A DNA stretch of 64,000 nt from Streptomyces sp. SLBN-118. Lineage in GTDB: Bacteria; Actinomycetota; Actinomycetes; Streptomycetales; Streptomycetaceae. Shown here piece by piece: positions 51,799 through 60,531 of the stretch (positions are counted from its first letter, which is position 1; the number at the start of each line of letters is the position of its first letter). Position numbers and translations under genes: made by a program. The stretch is taken from NCBI RefSeq assembly GCF_006715635.1, contig NZ_VFNP01000002.1:1984001-2048000 (forward strand). The letters are read 5' to 3'. Below the pieces are notes generated by a model. That model was not told the DNA's origin. It saw only the letters and a list, made by a program, of their open reading frames with translations, and did not search any database.

Positions 51799-53052
51799 AT
51801 GTCCGAAGAGACTGCCAACAACCAGGCCCCGAGCCGTCGTTCGCTGATCGGCTGGGGCGGCGCGGGGCTCGCGCTCGGTGCCGCCGCGGCAGGCGGCGCC
51901 GCTGTCGCCCTGACCCGACAGGACACGCCGCCCGTGCCCGCCGCAGTGAGCGGCGCGGCCGTGCCCTTCCACGGCACGCACCAGGCGGGTATCACCACCC
52001 CCGTACAGGACCGGCTGCACTTCGCGGCCTTCGACGTGAAGACGAAGAACCGCGCCGAGCTGGTCCAGATGCTCAAGGACTGGACCCGGGCGGCGGAGCG
52101 TATGACGGCCGGACAGGTCGTCGGCGAGGGCGCGTTCGGCGGCCTCGACGAGGCGCCGCCGGACGACACCGGCGAGGCCCTCGGTCTCAAGCCGTCCCGC
52201 CTCACGCTCACCATCGGCTTCGGCCCGTCCCTGTTCGCCAAGGGCCGCTTCGGCCTGGAGGGCAAGCGACCGGCGGCCCTGGTCGAGCTGCCGGCGTTCC
52301 CCGGGGACAATCTCGACGCGGCGATCAGCGACGGCGACATCTGCGTGCAGGCCTGCGCCGACGACCCACAGGTCGCCGTGCACGCGATCCGCAACCTCGC
52401 CCGGATCGGCTTCGGCAAGGTCGCGGTCCGCTGGTCGCAGCTGGGCTTCGGCAAGACCTCCTCGACGACGCCCGAGGAGCAGACCCCGCGCAACATGATG
52501 GGCTTCAAGGACGGCACCCGGAACATCGCCGGTACGGACAAGGCCGCGCTCGACAAGCATGTCTGGGTCTCCGAGAAGGAGGGCTCGGGCTGGCTGACGG
52601 GCGGCTCGTATCTCGTCGCGCGCCGGATCCGGATGAACATCGAGACCTGGGACCGTACGCCGCTCAAGGAGCAGGAAGACATCTTCGGCCGGAGCAAGGG
52701 CGAGGGTGCGCCGGTCGGCAAGGCCAAGGAGCGCGACGAGCCGTTCCTGAAGGCGATGCTGCCGACCGCGCATGTGCGGCTCGCACACCCGGACTCCAAC
52801 GGCGGCGCGCGGATCCTGCGGCGCGGCTACTCCTTCACCGACGGTACGGACGGTCTGGGCCGCCTGGACGCCGGACTGTTCTTCCTCGCCTACCAGCGTG
52901 ACGTCCACAAGGGCTTCATCCCCGTGCAGCGCAGTCTCGCCGGGAGCGACGTCCTCAACGAGTACATCCAGCACGTGGGTTCGGCGCTGTTCGCCGTCCC
53001 GCCGGGCGTCCGCGACAAGGACGACTGGTGGGGCCGGGCGCTGTTCTCCTGA
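51799..53052 (+). CDS. efeB: Deferrochelatase/DyP-type peroxidase EfeB
   Basis: Tat-exported heme peroxidase of 417 residues that, in the Efe system, oxidises iron and may remove iron from heme. Twin-arginine signal SRRSLIGWGG near residue 13, then a DyP domain with the GxxDG motif (GFKDGTRN, Asp238 distal), a His-containing HVRLAHP segment and Arg in RILRRGYSF. Length typical of the EfeB group. Between efeO and efeU, 17 bases upstream of the latter. Confidence 0.95.
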   Translation: MSEETANNQAPSRRSLIGWGGAGLALGAAAAGGAAVALTRQDTPPVPAAVSGAAVPFHGTHQAGITTPVQDRLHFAAFDVKTKNRAELVQMLKDWTRAAERMTAGQVVGEGAFGGLDEAPPDDTGEALGLKPSRLTLTIGFGPSLFAKGRFGLEGKRPAALVELPAFPGDNLDAAISDGDICVQACADDPQVAVHAIRNLARIGFGKVAVRWSQLGFGKTSSTTPEEQTPRNMMGFKDGTRNIAGTDKAALDKHVWVSEKEGSGWLTGGSYLVARRIRMNIETWDRTPLKEQEDIFGRSKGEGAPVGKAKERDEPFLKAMLPTAHVRLAHPDSNGGARILRRGYSFTDGTDGLGRLDAGLFFLAYQRDVHKGFIPVQRSLAGSDVLNEYIQHVGSALFAVPPGVRDKDDWWGRALFS

Positions 53053-53069
53053 CCTAGAAGGGACCCGAC

Positions 53070-54053
53070 GTGTTCGGCAACTACCTGATCGGGCTGCGCG
53101 AGGGCCTGGAGGCCAGCCTGGTCGTCTGCATCCTGATCGCGTATCTGGTGAAGACGGAGCGCCGCGATGCGCTCGGTCCGATCTGGATGGGCATCGGGGT
53201 GGCGATCGCCCTCTCCCTCAGCTTCGGCTTCGCACTCGAATACGGCTCGCAGGAGCTGACGTTCGAGGCGCAGGAGGCGCTCGGCGGCTCGTTGTCGATC
53301 GTCGCGGTGTGCCTGGTGACCTGGATGGTCTTCTGGATGCGGCGCACCGCGCGGCATCTGAGGGCCGAGCTGCACGGCAAGCTGGACGCCGCGCTGCAGA
53401 TGGGCACGGCGGCTCTGGTCGCCACCGCGTTCCTCGCGGTGGGCCGCGAGGGCCTGGAGACGGCGCTGTTCGTCTGGGCATCGGTCAGGGCTGCCACCGA
53501 CGGGGAGGGGACGCAGGCGCCGCTCATCGGCGTGCTGTTGGGCATCGCCACCGCGGTCGTGCTGGGCTGGCTGTTCTACCGGGGCGCGCTGCGGATCAAT
53601 CTCGCCAAGTTCTTCACCTGGACCGGCGGCATGCTGGTGGTCGTGGCGGCGGGTGTCCTCGCGTACGGCGTCCACGACCTGCAGGAGGCCCGCTTCCTGG
53701 GCGGTCTGACGGACAAGGCCTTCAACATCACGACGACGGTCCCGCCGGACAGTTGGTACGGCACGCTGCTGAAGGGCGTGTTCAACTTCCAGCCGGATCC
53801 GACCGTCCTCCAGGTCACGGTGTGGGTGCTCTATCTGATCCCGACGCTCGGCCTGTTCCTGGCCCCGGTAGGGTTCGGACGGTCAGTGGGGCTCAAGGAT
53901 CAGAAGGCAACCGATGAGAAGGCCGATTCGGGTGGAAAGGCTGCGCCTGGCGACGGCGGGGCTGACGGCGGTGACGGTGCTGTCCCTGACGGCGAGCGGG
54001 TGCGTGACGGTGCACGGGGAGCGGGCAGTCGTACCGTCGGCGACGGAGGCTGA
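53070..54053 (+). CDS. efeU: FTR1-family iron permease EfeU
   Basis: Membrane iron channel with seven membrane segments; the two REGLE motifs (LREGLEASLVV and GREGLETALFV) supply the Glu residues for iron passage. The conserved part ends near residue 275 (GLFLAPVGFGRSVG). Its final 45 residues are Gly/Asp-rich and are encoded by DNA that also encodes, in another frame, the signal peptide of the downstream lipoprotein (140-base overlap). The tail may be an accident of stop loss. GTG 53070 follows AGAAGGG. Confidence 0.92.
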   Translation: MFGNYLIGLREGLEASLVVCILIAYLVKTERRDALGPIWMGIGVAIALSLSFGFALEYGSQELTFEAQEALGGSLSIVAVCLVTWMVFWMRRTARHLRAELHGKLDAALQMGTAALVATAFLAVGREGLETALFVWASVRAATDGEGTQAPLIGVLLGIATAVVLGWLFYRGALRINLAKFFTWTGGMLVVVAAGVLAYGVHDLQEARFLGGLTDKAFNITTTVPPDSWYGTLLKGVFNFQPDPTVLQVTVWVLYLIPTLGLFLAPVGFGRSVGLKDQKATDEKADSGGKAAPGDGGADGGDGAVPDGERVRDGARGAGSRTVGDGG

Positions 54054-54921
54054 GGCCGCGCAGGCGCTCGCAGACTTCACCGACGCGTACAACAAGGCCG
54101 ACAAGGCCTATGACCCCGTTCTGGACGCGGAGCATGTCACCGGTGCGCTCGGCGCGATCAACCAGGCCGGTCTCAAGGCACGCAGCGTCAACTACCCCGA
54201 CGGCAACCCGCAGCATGTGCCGCTGGAGCTGACCGACGCGAAGTTCACGATCCCGAAGAAGGCCGGCTGGCCGCGCTTCTTCATGGCCGACGTCGACTCC
54301 AACCGCGACCAGGACCAGGGCAGTCAGGACAACCGCTGGGTGCTGGTCTTTCTGCGCAACAGCCCGGACGACCTGTGGCAGGCGGCGTATCTGACGATCC
54401 TGCGGCCCGACGCGATTCCTGCCCTGAAGACCGACGGGGACGGCTTTGCCGAGCCGGTCGACCCGGACAGCGCGGCGGTGGCGGTCGCTCCCCTCGATCT
54501 GAGTGAGGAGTACGCCTCGTACATGCAGAACGGGAAGCCGGAGCACTTCAAGGACGGGCCGCACACATCCGAGTGGCGCGCGGAACGCAAGAAGGACGAG
54601 AACCTGCCGGGGATACGGACGCAGTACATCGACCAGGCGCTGGACTCCGACGACTTCGCACCGCTGGGGTTCGTCACGCAGGACGGCAGCGCGCTGGTCT
54701 TCTTCACCGTACGCAACTACGAGCGGCAGATCGCCGCGAAGGGTGTGCGGCTGAGTGTCGTCCCGGATGTGAAGGCGCTGCTGACGGGTGAGGTGAAGTC
54801 CACGCTCATCAAGGAGCGGATTTCCAGCCAGGCGGTGACGGTTCCGGTGGGCGGCGCGGGCAGCGGCAAGGTCGATGTGCTCGGACGCCTTACGGGCCTG
54901 ACGGCGGCCAAGGGTTCGTAG
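53914..54921 (+). CDS. Hypothetical lipoprotein overlapping efeU
   Basis: A 335-residue exported protein with a lipoprotein signal (Cys in LTASGCVTV, about residue 30). Mature part is soluble, with no recognised motif (APLDLSEEYASYM, RNYERQIAAKG). Similar proteins are found in Streptomyces, where no role is known. Starts ATG 53914 within efeU (AGAAGG ribosome site), overlapping it by 140 bases, so it may belong to the iron operon by transcription without sharing its function. Confidence 0.8.
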   Translation: MRRPIRVERLRLATAGLTAVTVLSLTASGCVTVHGERAVVPSATEAEAAQALADFTDAYNKADKAYDPVLDAEHVTGALGAINQAGLKARSVNYPDGNPQHVPLELTDAKFTIPKKAGWPRFFMADVDSNRDQDQGSQDNRWVLVFLRNSPDDLWQAAYLTILRPDAIPALKTDGDGFAEPVDPDSAAVAVAPLDLSEEYASYMQNGKPEHFKDGPHTSEWRAERKKDENLPGIRTQYIDQALDSDDFAPLGFVTQDGSALVFFTVRNYERQIAAKGVRLSVVPDVKALLTGEVKSTLIKERISSQAVTVPVGGAGSGKVDVLGRLTGLTAAKGS

Positions 54922-54969
54922 CCGGGCCGGAGTCGGTGGCTGCCTGGGGCCTGATCCGGCCGAGAGGCC

Positions 54970-55722
54970 CTAGCGTCCGAGCGGCCAGGCCACCGCGTGC
55001 TGGTCCACCGACTCGTTCTCGCCCGCATACTTCGCGCACGCGTCCGTCAGCGTCTCCAGCAGCGTCAGCGGGTCGGGCAGCGGATGTTCCAGGCCGCGTA
55101 CCCACTTCATCTCAAGGCCGCCGGGCAGCCGCGCGGGCGGCAGGAGTACGTAGCTGCCGCGGCAGTGCCAGCGCAGCCCGGGGTGCTCGTCCATCGTCTC
55201 CGGATGGCAGTCCAGTTCGCAGGGCCACCACTCGTCCTCCTCCTCCGGTGTGCCGCGGGTGGCGGTGAAGAACAGCATCCGGTCCTCGCCGTCCTCGGCG
55301 ACCGGGCCGACCTCGATGTTCTGGTCGAGGAGCCGTTCGAGGGCGCTGCGGCCCGCCTCCAGCGGTACGTCGAGCACGTCGTGGACCATGCCGGTCGCGG
55401 TGATGAAGTTCGCGTCCGGCTGTCCTTTCGCCCAGCGCTCGATCTGGCCGCGGTCGGTCGTGGACTGCGTCTGCCAGGCGAAGGAGACGGGGTGCCTGCC
55501 CGGTGTGGGGCAGCCGATGCGTTCACAGGAGCAGCGGTAGGAGACCGGGTGCGCGGCGGGCGCGATCGGCAGTCCCGCGGCGGCGGCGGCGAGCAGCAGG
55601 GGCGTACGGCGGGAGTCGTCGGCTTCGGTGTTCTCGGGGCGCCGGCGCAGCCACTTCGGCAGCCGGCTCTCCTTGGACAGCCTGTTCTCCGTGCCGCGGA
55701 TGCGGCCGATACCGTCGCCCAT
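54970..55722 (-). CDS. Bifunctional DNA primase/polymerase (prim-pol)-domain protein
   Basis: A 250-residue protein resembling the N-terminal AEP prim-pol family found on actinobacterial chromosomes, plasmids and phages. Recognisable: RRTPLLLAAAAAGLPIAPAA, a Cys-rich zinc-like segment (CSCERIGCPTPGRHP), WQTQSTTD, FITATGMVHDVLDVP and LRWHCRGSYVLLPPAR. The catalytic Asp pair is weak (DVLDVP), so it may be a non-catalytic relative. No helicase domain. Function in the cell unknown. Confidence 0.72.
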   Translation of the reverse strand: MGDGIGRIRGTENRLSKESRLPKWLRRRPENTEADDSRRTPLLLAAAAAGLPIAPAAHPVSYRCSCERIGCPTPGRHPVSFAWQTQSTTDRGQIERWAKGQPDANFITATGMVHDVLDVPLEAGRSALERLLDQNIEVGPVAEDGEDRMLFFTATRGTPEEEDEWWPCELDCHPETMDEHPGLRWHCRGSYVLLPPARLPGGLEMKWVRGLEHPLPDPLTLLETLTDACAKYAGENESVDQHAVAWPLGR

Positions 55723-55764
55723 CTATCCCCTCACACCTCACGCTCGCCCCACGCGGACTCTGCC

Positions 55765-56115
55765 ATGGTCCCACCATCCTGCTCCCCGGGTGGCCACGGC
55801 CCCCGACCGGGGTCCCTTCCGGCATATTCCGGGAGTCGGCAGGGGGTCGCGCCGGGCCGGGGCAGGGTCGCGGCGGGCAGCCGTTCGGTGCTGGCCCGGC
55901 TCTTCCCGGACGCGCTGATCGCCGATGAGCAGGACGCGGCGGAGCTCGGCCTGAACGCGGTGAGCGACGGCCGTCATGTGCTGCTGCCTCAGTCGGCGGT
56001 GGGGCTGTTCGAGCCGCTGCGGGACCGGGGGTTCGAGCCGATGGGCATGGACCTGAGCGAGTTGCTGAAGGGCGGCGGCAGCGTGAAGTGCTGTACGCAG
56101 GAGCTGCGGGTCTGA
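55765..56115 (+). pseudogene. C-terminal remnant of a dimethylargininase/amidinotransferase-like gene
   Basis: The last 80 codons (from about 55880, SRSVLARLFPDALIADEQDA) match the C-terminal third of dimethylarginine dimethylaminohydrolase-like enzymes, with GLNAVSDGRHVLLP and the active-site Cys segment GGGSVKCCTQEL. The catalytic N-terminal two thirds (with substrate-binding Asp and His) are missing; 55765-55880 reads as low-complexity unrelated residues. A 116-codon open frame remains from ATG 55765, but an active enzyme is very unlikely. A tandem minisatellite follows. Confidence 0.75.
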
Positions 56116-56164
56116 AGCGACGGGTCTGAGGCTGTCGGGTCTGAAGCGTCGGGTCTGAGGCGTG
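56108..56164. repeat. Four-copy 14-15 base tandem repeat
   Basis: Units GGGTCTGAAGCGAC, GGGTCTGAGGCTGTC, GGGTCTGAAGCGTC and GGGTCTGAGGCGTG are arrayed head to tail from the last codons of the remnant to five bases before the convergent Rsm22-like stop. Each unit holds TGA, giving stops in the remnant frame. A minisatellite of this size can vary in copy number. Confidence 0.85.
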
Positions 56165-56168
56165 ACGC

Positions 56169-57167
56169 TCACTCGTCGTGGGGCGGCCAGGGGTCGCCCC
56201 ACGACGCGTCGCGCGCCGATCTGTACAGCGCGCCGTGGCGCTTGGCCACGTTGTCGCGGCGCAGCCCGTCGGTGTCGGTGCACAGGTCGAGCAGGACCAG
56301 GCCCTTGCGGATCTGGGGTTTGCGGGTGACCCGGGAGGCGGCCGGGTTCGCCGGGAAGCGCACCGCGGCGACATAGCTGAACTTCTCGTCCTCGTACGGC
56401 AGTGAGCCGCCCTTGACCTGCCGGTGGAGTGAGGAGCGGCTGACCCTCGCCGCGAAGTGGCACCAGTCCGCGCCCGGCTCGATGGGGCAGGCGGCGCTGT
56501 GGGGGCAGGGCGCGGCGACGGTGAGGCCGGCGGCGATCAGGCGGTCACGGGCCTCGATGACGCGGGCGTAGCCGTCGGGGGTCCCGGGCTCGACGATCAC
56601 CACGGCCCGGGCGGCGCGGGCCGCCTCGGAGACGACCGCGTCGCGGTCCTTCGCGGTGAGCTCCTTGAGGACGTACGAGACCGTGACGAGATCAGTGCTC
56701 TCTATACGGAGCGCCGCGCTGATCCGTGAGCGCTGCCATTCGGCGGCGCGCAGCGCGGGAACACCCGAGGCGAGGGCCAGTTCACGCCCCAGCGCCAGCG
56801 CGGGCTCTGCCCAGTCCAGGACCGTGGTGCGGGGGGCGTTCTCCTCCCACGCCTCGGCGACCGCCCAGCTCGCCGCGCCCGTCCCGCCGCCGATGTCGGT
56901 GTGCGTCGCCGGAATCCACTCGGGCGCGGCGGCCCGCAGCGCCGCGAGCGCGGACCGTACCGCCTCGAAGGTCGCGGGCATCCGGTACGCGGCGTACGCG
57001 GCGACGTCCGAGCGGTCCCGCAGCACCGGGGCGTCGGTCGGGGTGTTCCCCCGATAGCTGGCGATCAGCCGGTCGACTGCCTGCGCGGCCTGCTTCGGCG
57101 GCAGCCCGTCCAGCAGCGCGGCCAGGGCGGTGCGCAGGGCTTCCGCGGTGGGGAGTGTGGCGTTCAC
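56169..57167 (-). CDS. Rsm22-like SAM-dependent methyltransferase
   Basis: A 332-residue protein of the small-ribosomal-subunit Rsm22 family. SAM motif I HTDIGGGTGAASWAVAE (about 90), post-motif TTVLDWAEPALALG, and a conserved Cys set (APCPHSAACP and DWCHFAARV) typical of the family's Fe-S cluster. In mitochondria Rsm22 assists ribosome assembly; bacterial members are presumed rRNA or ribosome factors. It is 152 bases from the divergent propeller-type protein gene. Confidence 0.83.
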   Translation of the reverse strand: MNATLPTAEALRTALAALLDGLPPKQAAQAVDRLIASYRGNTPTDAPVLRDRSDVAAYAAYRMPATFEAVRSALAALRAAAPEWIPATHTDIGGGTGAASWAVAEAWEENAPRTTVLDWAEPALALGRELALASGVPALRAAEWQRSRISAALRIESTDLVTVSYVLKELTAKDRDAVVSEAARAARAVVIVEPGTPDGYARVIEARDRLIAAGLTVAAPCPHSAACPIEPGADWCHFAARVSRSSLHRQVKGGSLPYEDEKFSYVAAVRFPANPAASRVTRKPQIRKGLVLLDLCTDTDGLRRDNVAKRHGALYRSARDASWGDPWPPHDE

Positions 57168-57319
57168 CGGGAAATTCTAGACGCCGCTTCCGGCAGCTGC
57201 GGCGGCACGGAACCAGGACGATACCGGGACGGAACCGAACTCCTGGGAGCCAGGCGGCAGTTGCTACGCTGAGCGCCTGCACCGCACACGGAACGTGCTG
57301 CACCGCCCACGGGGGGACC

Positions 57320-58660
57320 ATGACACAGCGGGTCGTGCGCCTGGCCCTGGCGGCCGGGGTGACCGTGCTGGTCCTGCTGCTCCTGCTGACTATGTGCGGC
57401 ACGGGCGAGGGTGGCGCGGACGGCGGCAAGCCGCGCAAGCCCGTCCGGCACAGCGCGGCGCCCCTGACCCGGCTCACCGTTCCCTCCGCGTACGACACCG
57501 GGCAGGGCTGGGAGATCACCAACGCCTCGTCCGAGTACGCGATCGCTCGGAACAGCGGCCGCGTCGGCTATCTGGAGCGGGCCCGGGACGACAGCTTCCG
57601 GCTTCGCACCCTCGACGCCGCCACGGGCAGGCCCGGCTGGACGGGGCTGCCGTGGCATCCGCCCGCCGCTTGGGGCACCGCCACGGGCGAGCGGTTTCCG
57701 CGACTGCTGTCCGTCGCCAAGGACGGCCGCGAGTACTTCGTGACCTGGTCCTTCGGCAAGGCGGGCGAGGACGCGCTGACGCCCGCGGACACCTTTGTCG
57801 CGCTCGACGTGTACGACGTTTCCGACGGCGCCCGGCAGCGGGTCGAGGTCCCCTGGCCGGCCGCGCCGATTGTCTCGGGCACCGGCCCCGGCATCCTCAT
57901 CAGCGACGGCCGCACCCGGACCGCGGTCGTCGACCCGGTCTCCGGCCAGGTGACCCGGGTGCCGGAGGGTGCACTCGGCCACCCCAAGGGCTGTACGGGC
58001 TGCCGCAGGCTCACCGAGGTCCGCGCGGTGACCGCGAAGGGCCTTCTGGTGAGCGGGGCCCCGGGGTTCTGGGTGCGCGGCGGCTTCTCCAGCCGCGATG
58101 TGGCGCCGGCCCGTACCGACCCGGCCTCGGGCGTGCCGACCTCGATCGTCCCCGGCCGCGTACTGGCCAAGTGGCAGCCCGCGAAGGGCGGCGCGGGCAG
58201 CAAGGACGCCGGGGCGTACGACATCTGGGCGGTGCACGACGCGGCGACCGGGAAGCCGCTGGCTCAGGCGCGGTGCCACAAGCCCGCGATCGAACCGGGC
58301 GAGTATCCGCAGGCCGTGCTCGCGACTCGCGGCGGCTATCTGGTCGCCGGGAACCTGGCCTTCGACCTGGAGCGCGGCACGGGGCACTGCTTCGAGGAGT
58401 CGGACGGCTCCAAGCCGCTGACGCTCACGTCGGTGACGGACGCGGGCACGGCGTACGGAGCGACCAGCGCACTGAGCCCGGCGGACGCACTGGCCGGCGG
58501 CGGGGACCCGATCGAGCTCGACCTGGCCACCGCCGTTCCCCAGGCGCTGTCCCCCAATGTCCGGCTGCCCGCCGCGGAGGCCGCGGGCGTCGGGATCTTC
58601 AGCTGGACGGACGCGAAGGACCGGCTGCATCTGATCGGCTACCCGCGCCGCGAGCGGTGA
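57320..58660 (+). CDS. Membrane-anchored hypothetical protein (PQQ-like propeller)
   Basis: A 446-residue protein with a single N-terminal membrane segment (about 7-26, VTVLVLLLLLTMCG) and an exported domain with repeated beta-strand patterns and blade-like units (TLDAATGRPGW, VVDPVSGQVTRVPEG, VHDAATGKPLAQARCH), indicating a beta-propeller. Two Cys pairs (CTGC and others) could form disulphides. No catalytic motif seen; no function assigned. GGGGGGACC precedes ATG 57320. Confidence 0.75.
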   Translation: MTQRVVRLALAAGVTVLVLLLLLTMCGTGEGGADGGKPRKPVRHSAAPLTRLTVPSAYDTGQGWEITNASSEYAIARNSGRVGYLERARDDSFRLRTLDAATGRPGWTGLPWHPPAAWGTATGERFPRLLSVAKDGREYFVTWSFGKAGEDALTPADTFVALDVYDVSDGARQRVEVPWPAAPIVSGTGPGILISDGRTRTAVVDPVSGQVTRVPEGALGHPKGCTGCRRLTEVRAVTAKGLLVSGAPGFWVRGGFSSRDVAPARTDPASGVPTSIVPGRVLAKWQPAKGGAGSKDAGAYDIWAVHDAATGKPLAQARCHKPAIEPGEYPQAVLATRGGYLVAGNLAFDLERGTGHCFEESDGSKPLTLTSVTDAGTAYGATSALSPADALAGGGDPIELDLATAVPQALSPNVRLPAAEAAGVGIFSWTDAKDRLHLIGYPRRER

Positions 58661-58684
58661 GCCCGGCGTGCGCAGTGGCCCGGT

Positions 58685-60052
58685 TTACGAGACCGACTGC
58701 TCGGGGCGGCGCTGCCAGGGGCGGCACAGCCCCAGGAAGCAGCCCAGCGCGCCCAGCGCGCAGGTGAGTTGGACCACCGCCATCGGGACGGCCGTCTGCT
58801 CGCCCGCGATCCCGACGAGGGGTGAGGCGATCGCGCCGACGAGGAACGCGGACGTGCCGATCAGCGCGGACGCCGAGCCCGCGGCGTGCGGGGTGCGCAG
58901 CAGGGCCAGGGCGTTGGTGTTGGGCATCACCAGACCCATCGCGGACATCAGGACGAACAGGCCGGCCGCGACGGGCAGCAGGCCGACCCTGCCGAAGACC
59001 CCCGAGGTCATCAGCAGGAGCGCGCCCGCAGCGAGCGTGACCACGCCCAGGGCGAAACCCAGCGCCTTGTCCAGGCTGACCCTGCCCACCAGCACCTTGC
59101 CGTTGATCTGGCCGAGCGTGATCAGGCCGATGGAGTTGACGCCGAAGAGCAGGCTGAAGGTCTGTGGGGACGCGCCGTAGATCTCCTGGACGACGAACGG
59201 CGAGGCGGAGATGTACGCGAACAGCGTGGCGAAAGCGAGCCCGCCGGTGAGCGTGTAGCCGGTGAAGACCCGGTCGGCGAGCAGCCCGCGCATGGTGCGC
59301 AGGGCTTCGCCGACGCCGCCGCCGTGCCGCCGCTCCGGCGGCAGGGTCTCGTGCAGCCACTTCGCCGCCGCCAGCGTGAGCAGAATGCCGACGGCGGTCA
59401 GGACGACGAAGATGCCGCGCCATTCGGTGATCCGCAGCACCTGGCCGCCGATCAGTGGAGCGATGATCGGGGCGGTGCCGGATATCAGCATCAGGGTGGA
59501 GAAGAAGCGTGCCATCTCGTCGCCGTCGTACAAGTCCCGGACCACGGCGCGGGCGATGACGATGCCCGAGGCACCCGCGAGTCCTTGCAGCAGCCGGAAG
59601 CCGATGAGCAGTTCGACGGTGGGGGCCAGCGCGCAGATCGCGGTGGCCGCGACATACACGATCATCCCGACGAGCAGCGGACGGCGTCGGCCCCATTTGT
59701 CGCTCATGGGGCCGACGACGAGCTGCCCGAGGGCCATGCCCGCGAGGCAGGCGGTCAGCGTGAGCTGGACGGTGGCGGCGGGTGCGCCGAGCGACCGGGT
59801 CACCGCGGGAAGCGCCGGGAGGTACATGTCCATGGAGAGCGGCGGCAGTGCGGCGAGACCGCCGAGGACGAGCGTGACCAGGAGGCCGACGCGGCGCGCT
59901 GCCATGACGGAAGCGGGCGCCGCGGCGGACACGGGAGCTTGTGCCGATGCGGAAGCCGGGGCGGATGCGGGAGCCGGGGGCGATGCGGAAGCCGGGGCGG
60001 CGGCCGGTATGTGTCCTTCTGTACTTCTCTGGCCGCTGTCCGGCTTCGGCAT
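58685..60052 (-). CDS. Bcr/CflA-subfamily MFS drug exporter
   Basis: Twelve-segment proton antiporter of 455 residues of the Bcr/CflA type (bicyclomycin/chloramphenicol export family). Motifs: MDMYLPALPAVTRSLGA in TM1-loop, GPMSDKWGRRRPLLVG (motif A) and an antiporter-type APLIGGQVLR. A 50-residue Ala/Pro/Ser-rich N-terminus (PASA, APAS and SAPA units, from a DNA tandem repeat around 59930-60010) is unusual. ATG 60052, preceded by GGAG. Upstream lies a PhoD fragment. Confidence 0.9.
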   Translation of the reverse strand: MPKPDSGQRSTEGHIPAAAPASASPPAPASAPASASAQAPVSAAAPASVMAARRVGLLVTLVLGGLAALPPLSMDMYLPALPAVTRSLGAPAATVQLTLTACLAGMALGQLVVGPMSDKWGRRRPLLVGMIVYVAATAICALAPTVELLIGFRLLQGLAGASGIVIARAVVRDLYDGDEMARFFSTLMLISGTAPIIAPLIGGQVLRITEWRGIFVVLTAVGILLTLAAAKWLHETLPPERRHGGGVGEALRTMRGLLADRVFTGYTLTGGLAFATLFAYISASPFVVQEIYGASPQTFSLLFGVNSIGLITLGQINGKVLVGRVSLDKALGFALGVVTLAAGALLLMTSGVFGRVGLLPVAAGLFVLMSAMGLVMPNTNALALLRTPHAAGSASALIGTSAFLVGAIASPLVGIAGEQTAVPMAVVQLTCALGALGCFLGLCRPWQRRPEQSVS

Positions 60053-60123
60053 CACGTCTCCATGTCGTTGAATCCTTCCCTATGCTCTCAGCTCCGCCGC
60101 AGTGGTCGAGACCCTTTCGAGAC

Positions 60124-60398
60124 GTCCCGGGCGGCAGGCCGCTGTCGGGCTCGTACGGACGGGTCGCGAGCCGTGTCCACAGCAGCACGAAACGGGGCTT
60201 CGGGTCTCCGGAGGCGACACCGAGGGTGAAGGGATCCTCGGTGATCTTCTTGGCGTCGAGTTCGGCGGCGTGAGCGATGCCGGGCAGATCGACGGCGAAC
60301 GCGAGTGCGGCGGCAGCACCGGTGACGGTGAGAAACCTGCGGCGGCCAATGTGCCGGGCGGCGGCCCGGAGCTCGGGTGCGTGCGGTGCGGGTGTCAT
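60124..60398 (-). pseudogene. 5' fragment of an alkaline phosphatase D (PhoD) gene
   Basis: ATG 60398 after a GGGGAGGGG site opens a Tat signal (RRRFLTVTGAAAALAFAVD) and the start of the mature PhoD domain: ITEDPFTLGVASGDPKPRFV then LLWTRLATRPYEPDSGLPPG. Homology stops near 60124; the frame then runs on without a stop into DNA antisense to the Bcr/CflA gene, which has no PhoD similarity. So about 90 residues of a roughly 550-residue enzyme remain; the active site is absent. Probably a truncation or rearrangement remnant. Confidence 0.75.
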
Positions 60399-60531
60399 GT
60401 GCCCCTCCCCTGACGGCTGTTGTCCCTTCGCATTGGAGTAGGCGCTGAGGACCCCGTGTTGTCGAGTACACAACATCCGCGTGTCGGCCGGATGAGTTCC
60501 ACGTACAGATACGGGACTACGCTGCGCGTCC

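Noticed and set aside
58599..60100. Minus-strand open frame continuing from the PhoD fragment
   Set aside because: Beyond 60124 it is out of frame with the real exporter gene on the same strand and shows Arg/Ala/His-rich shadow composition.
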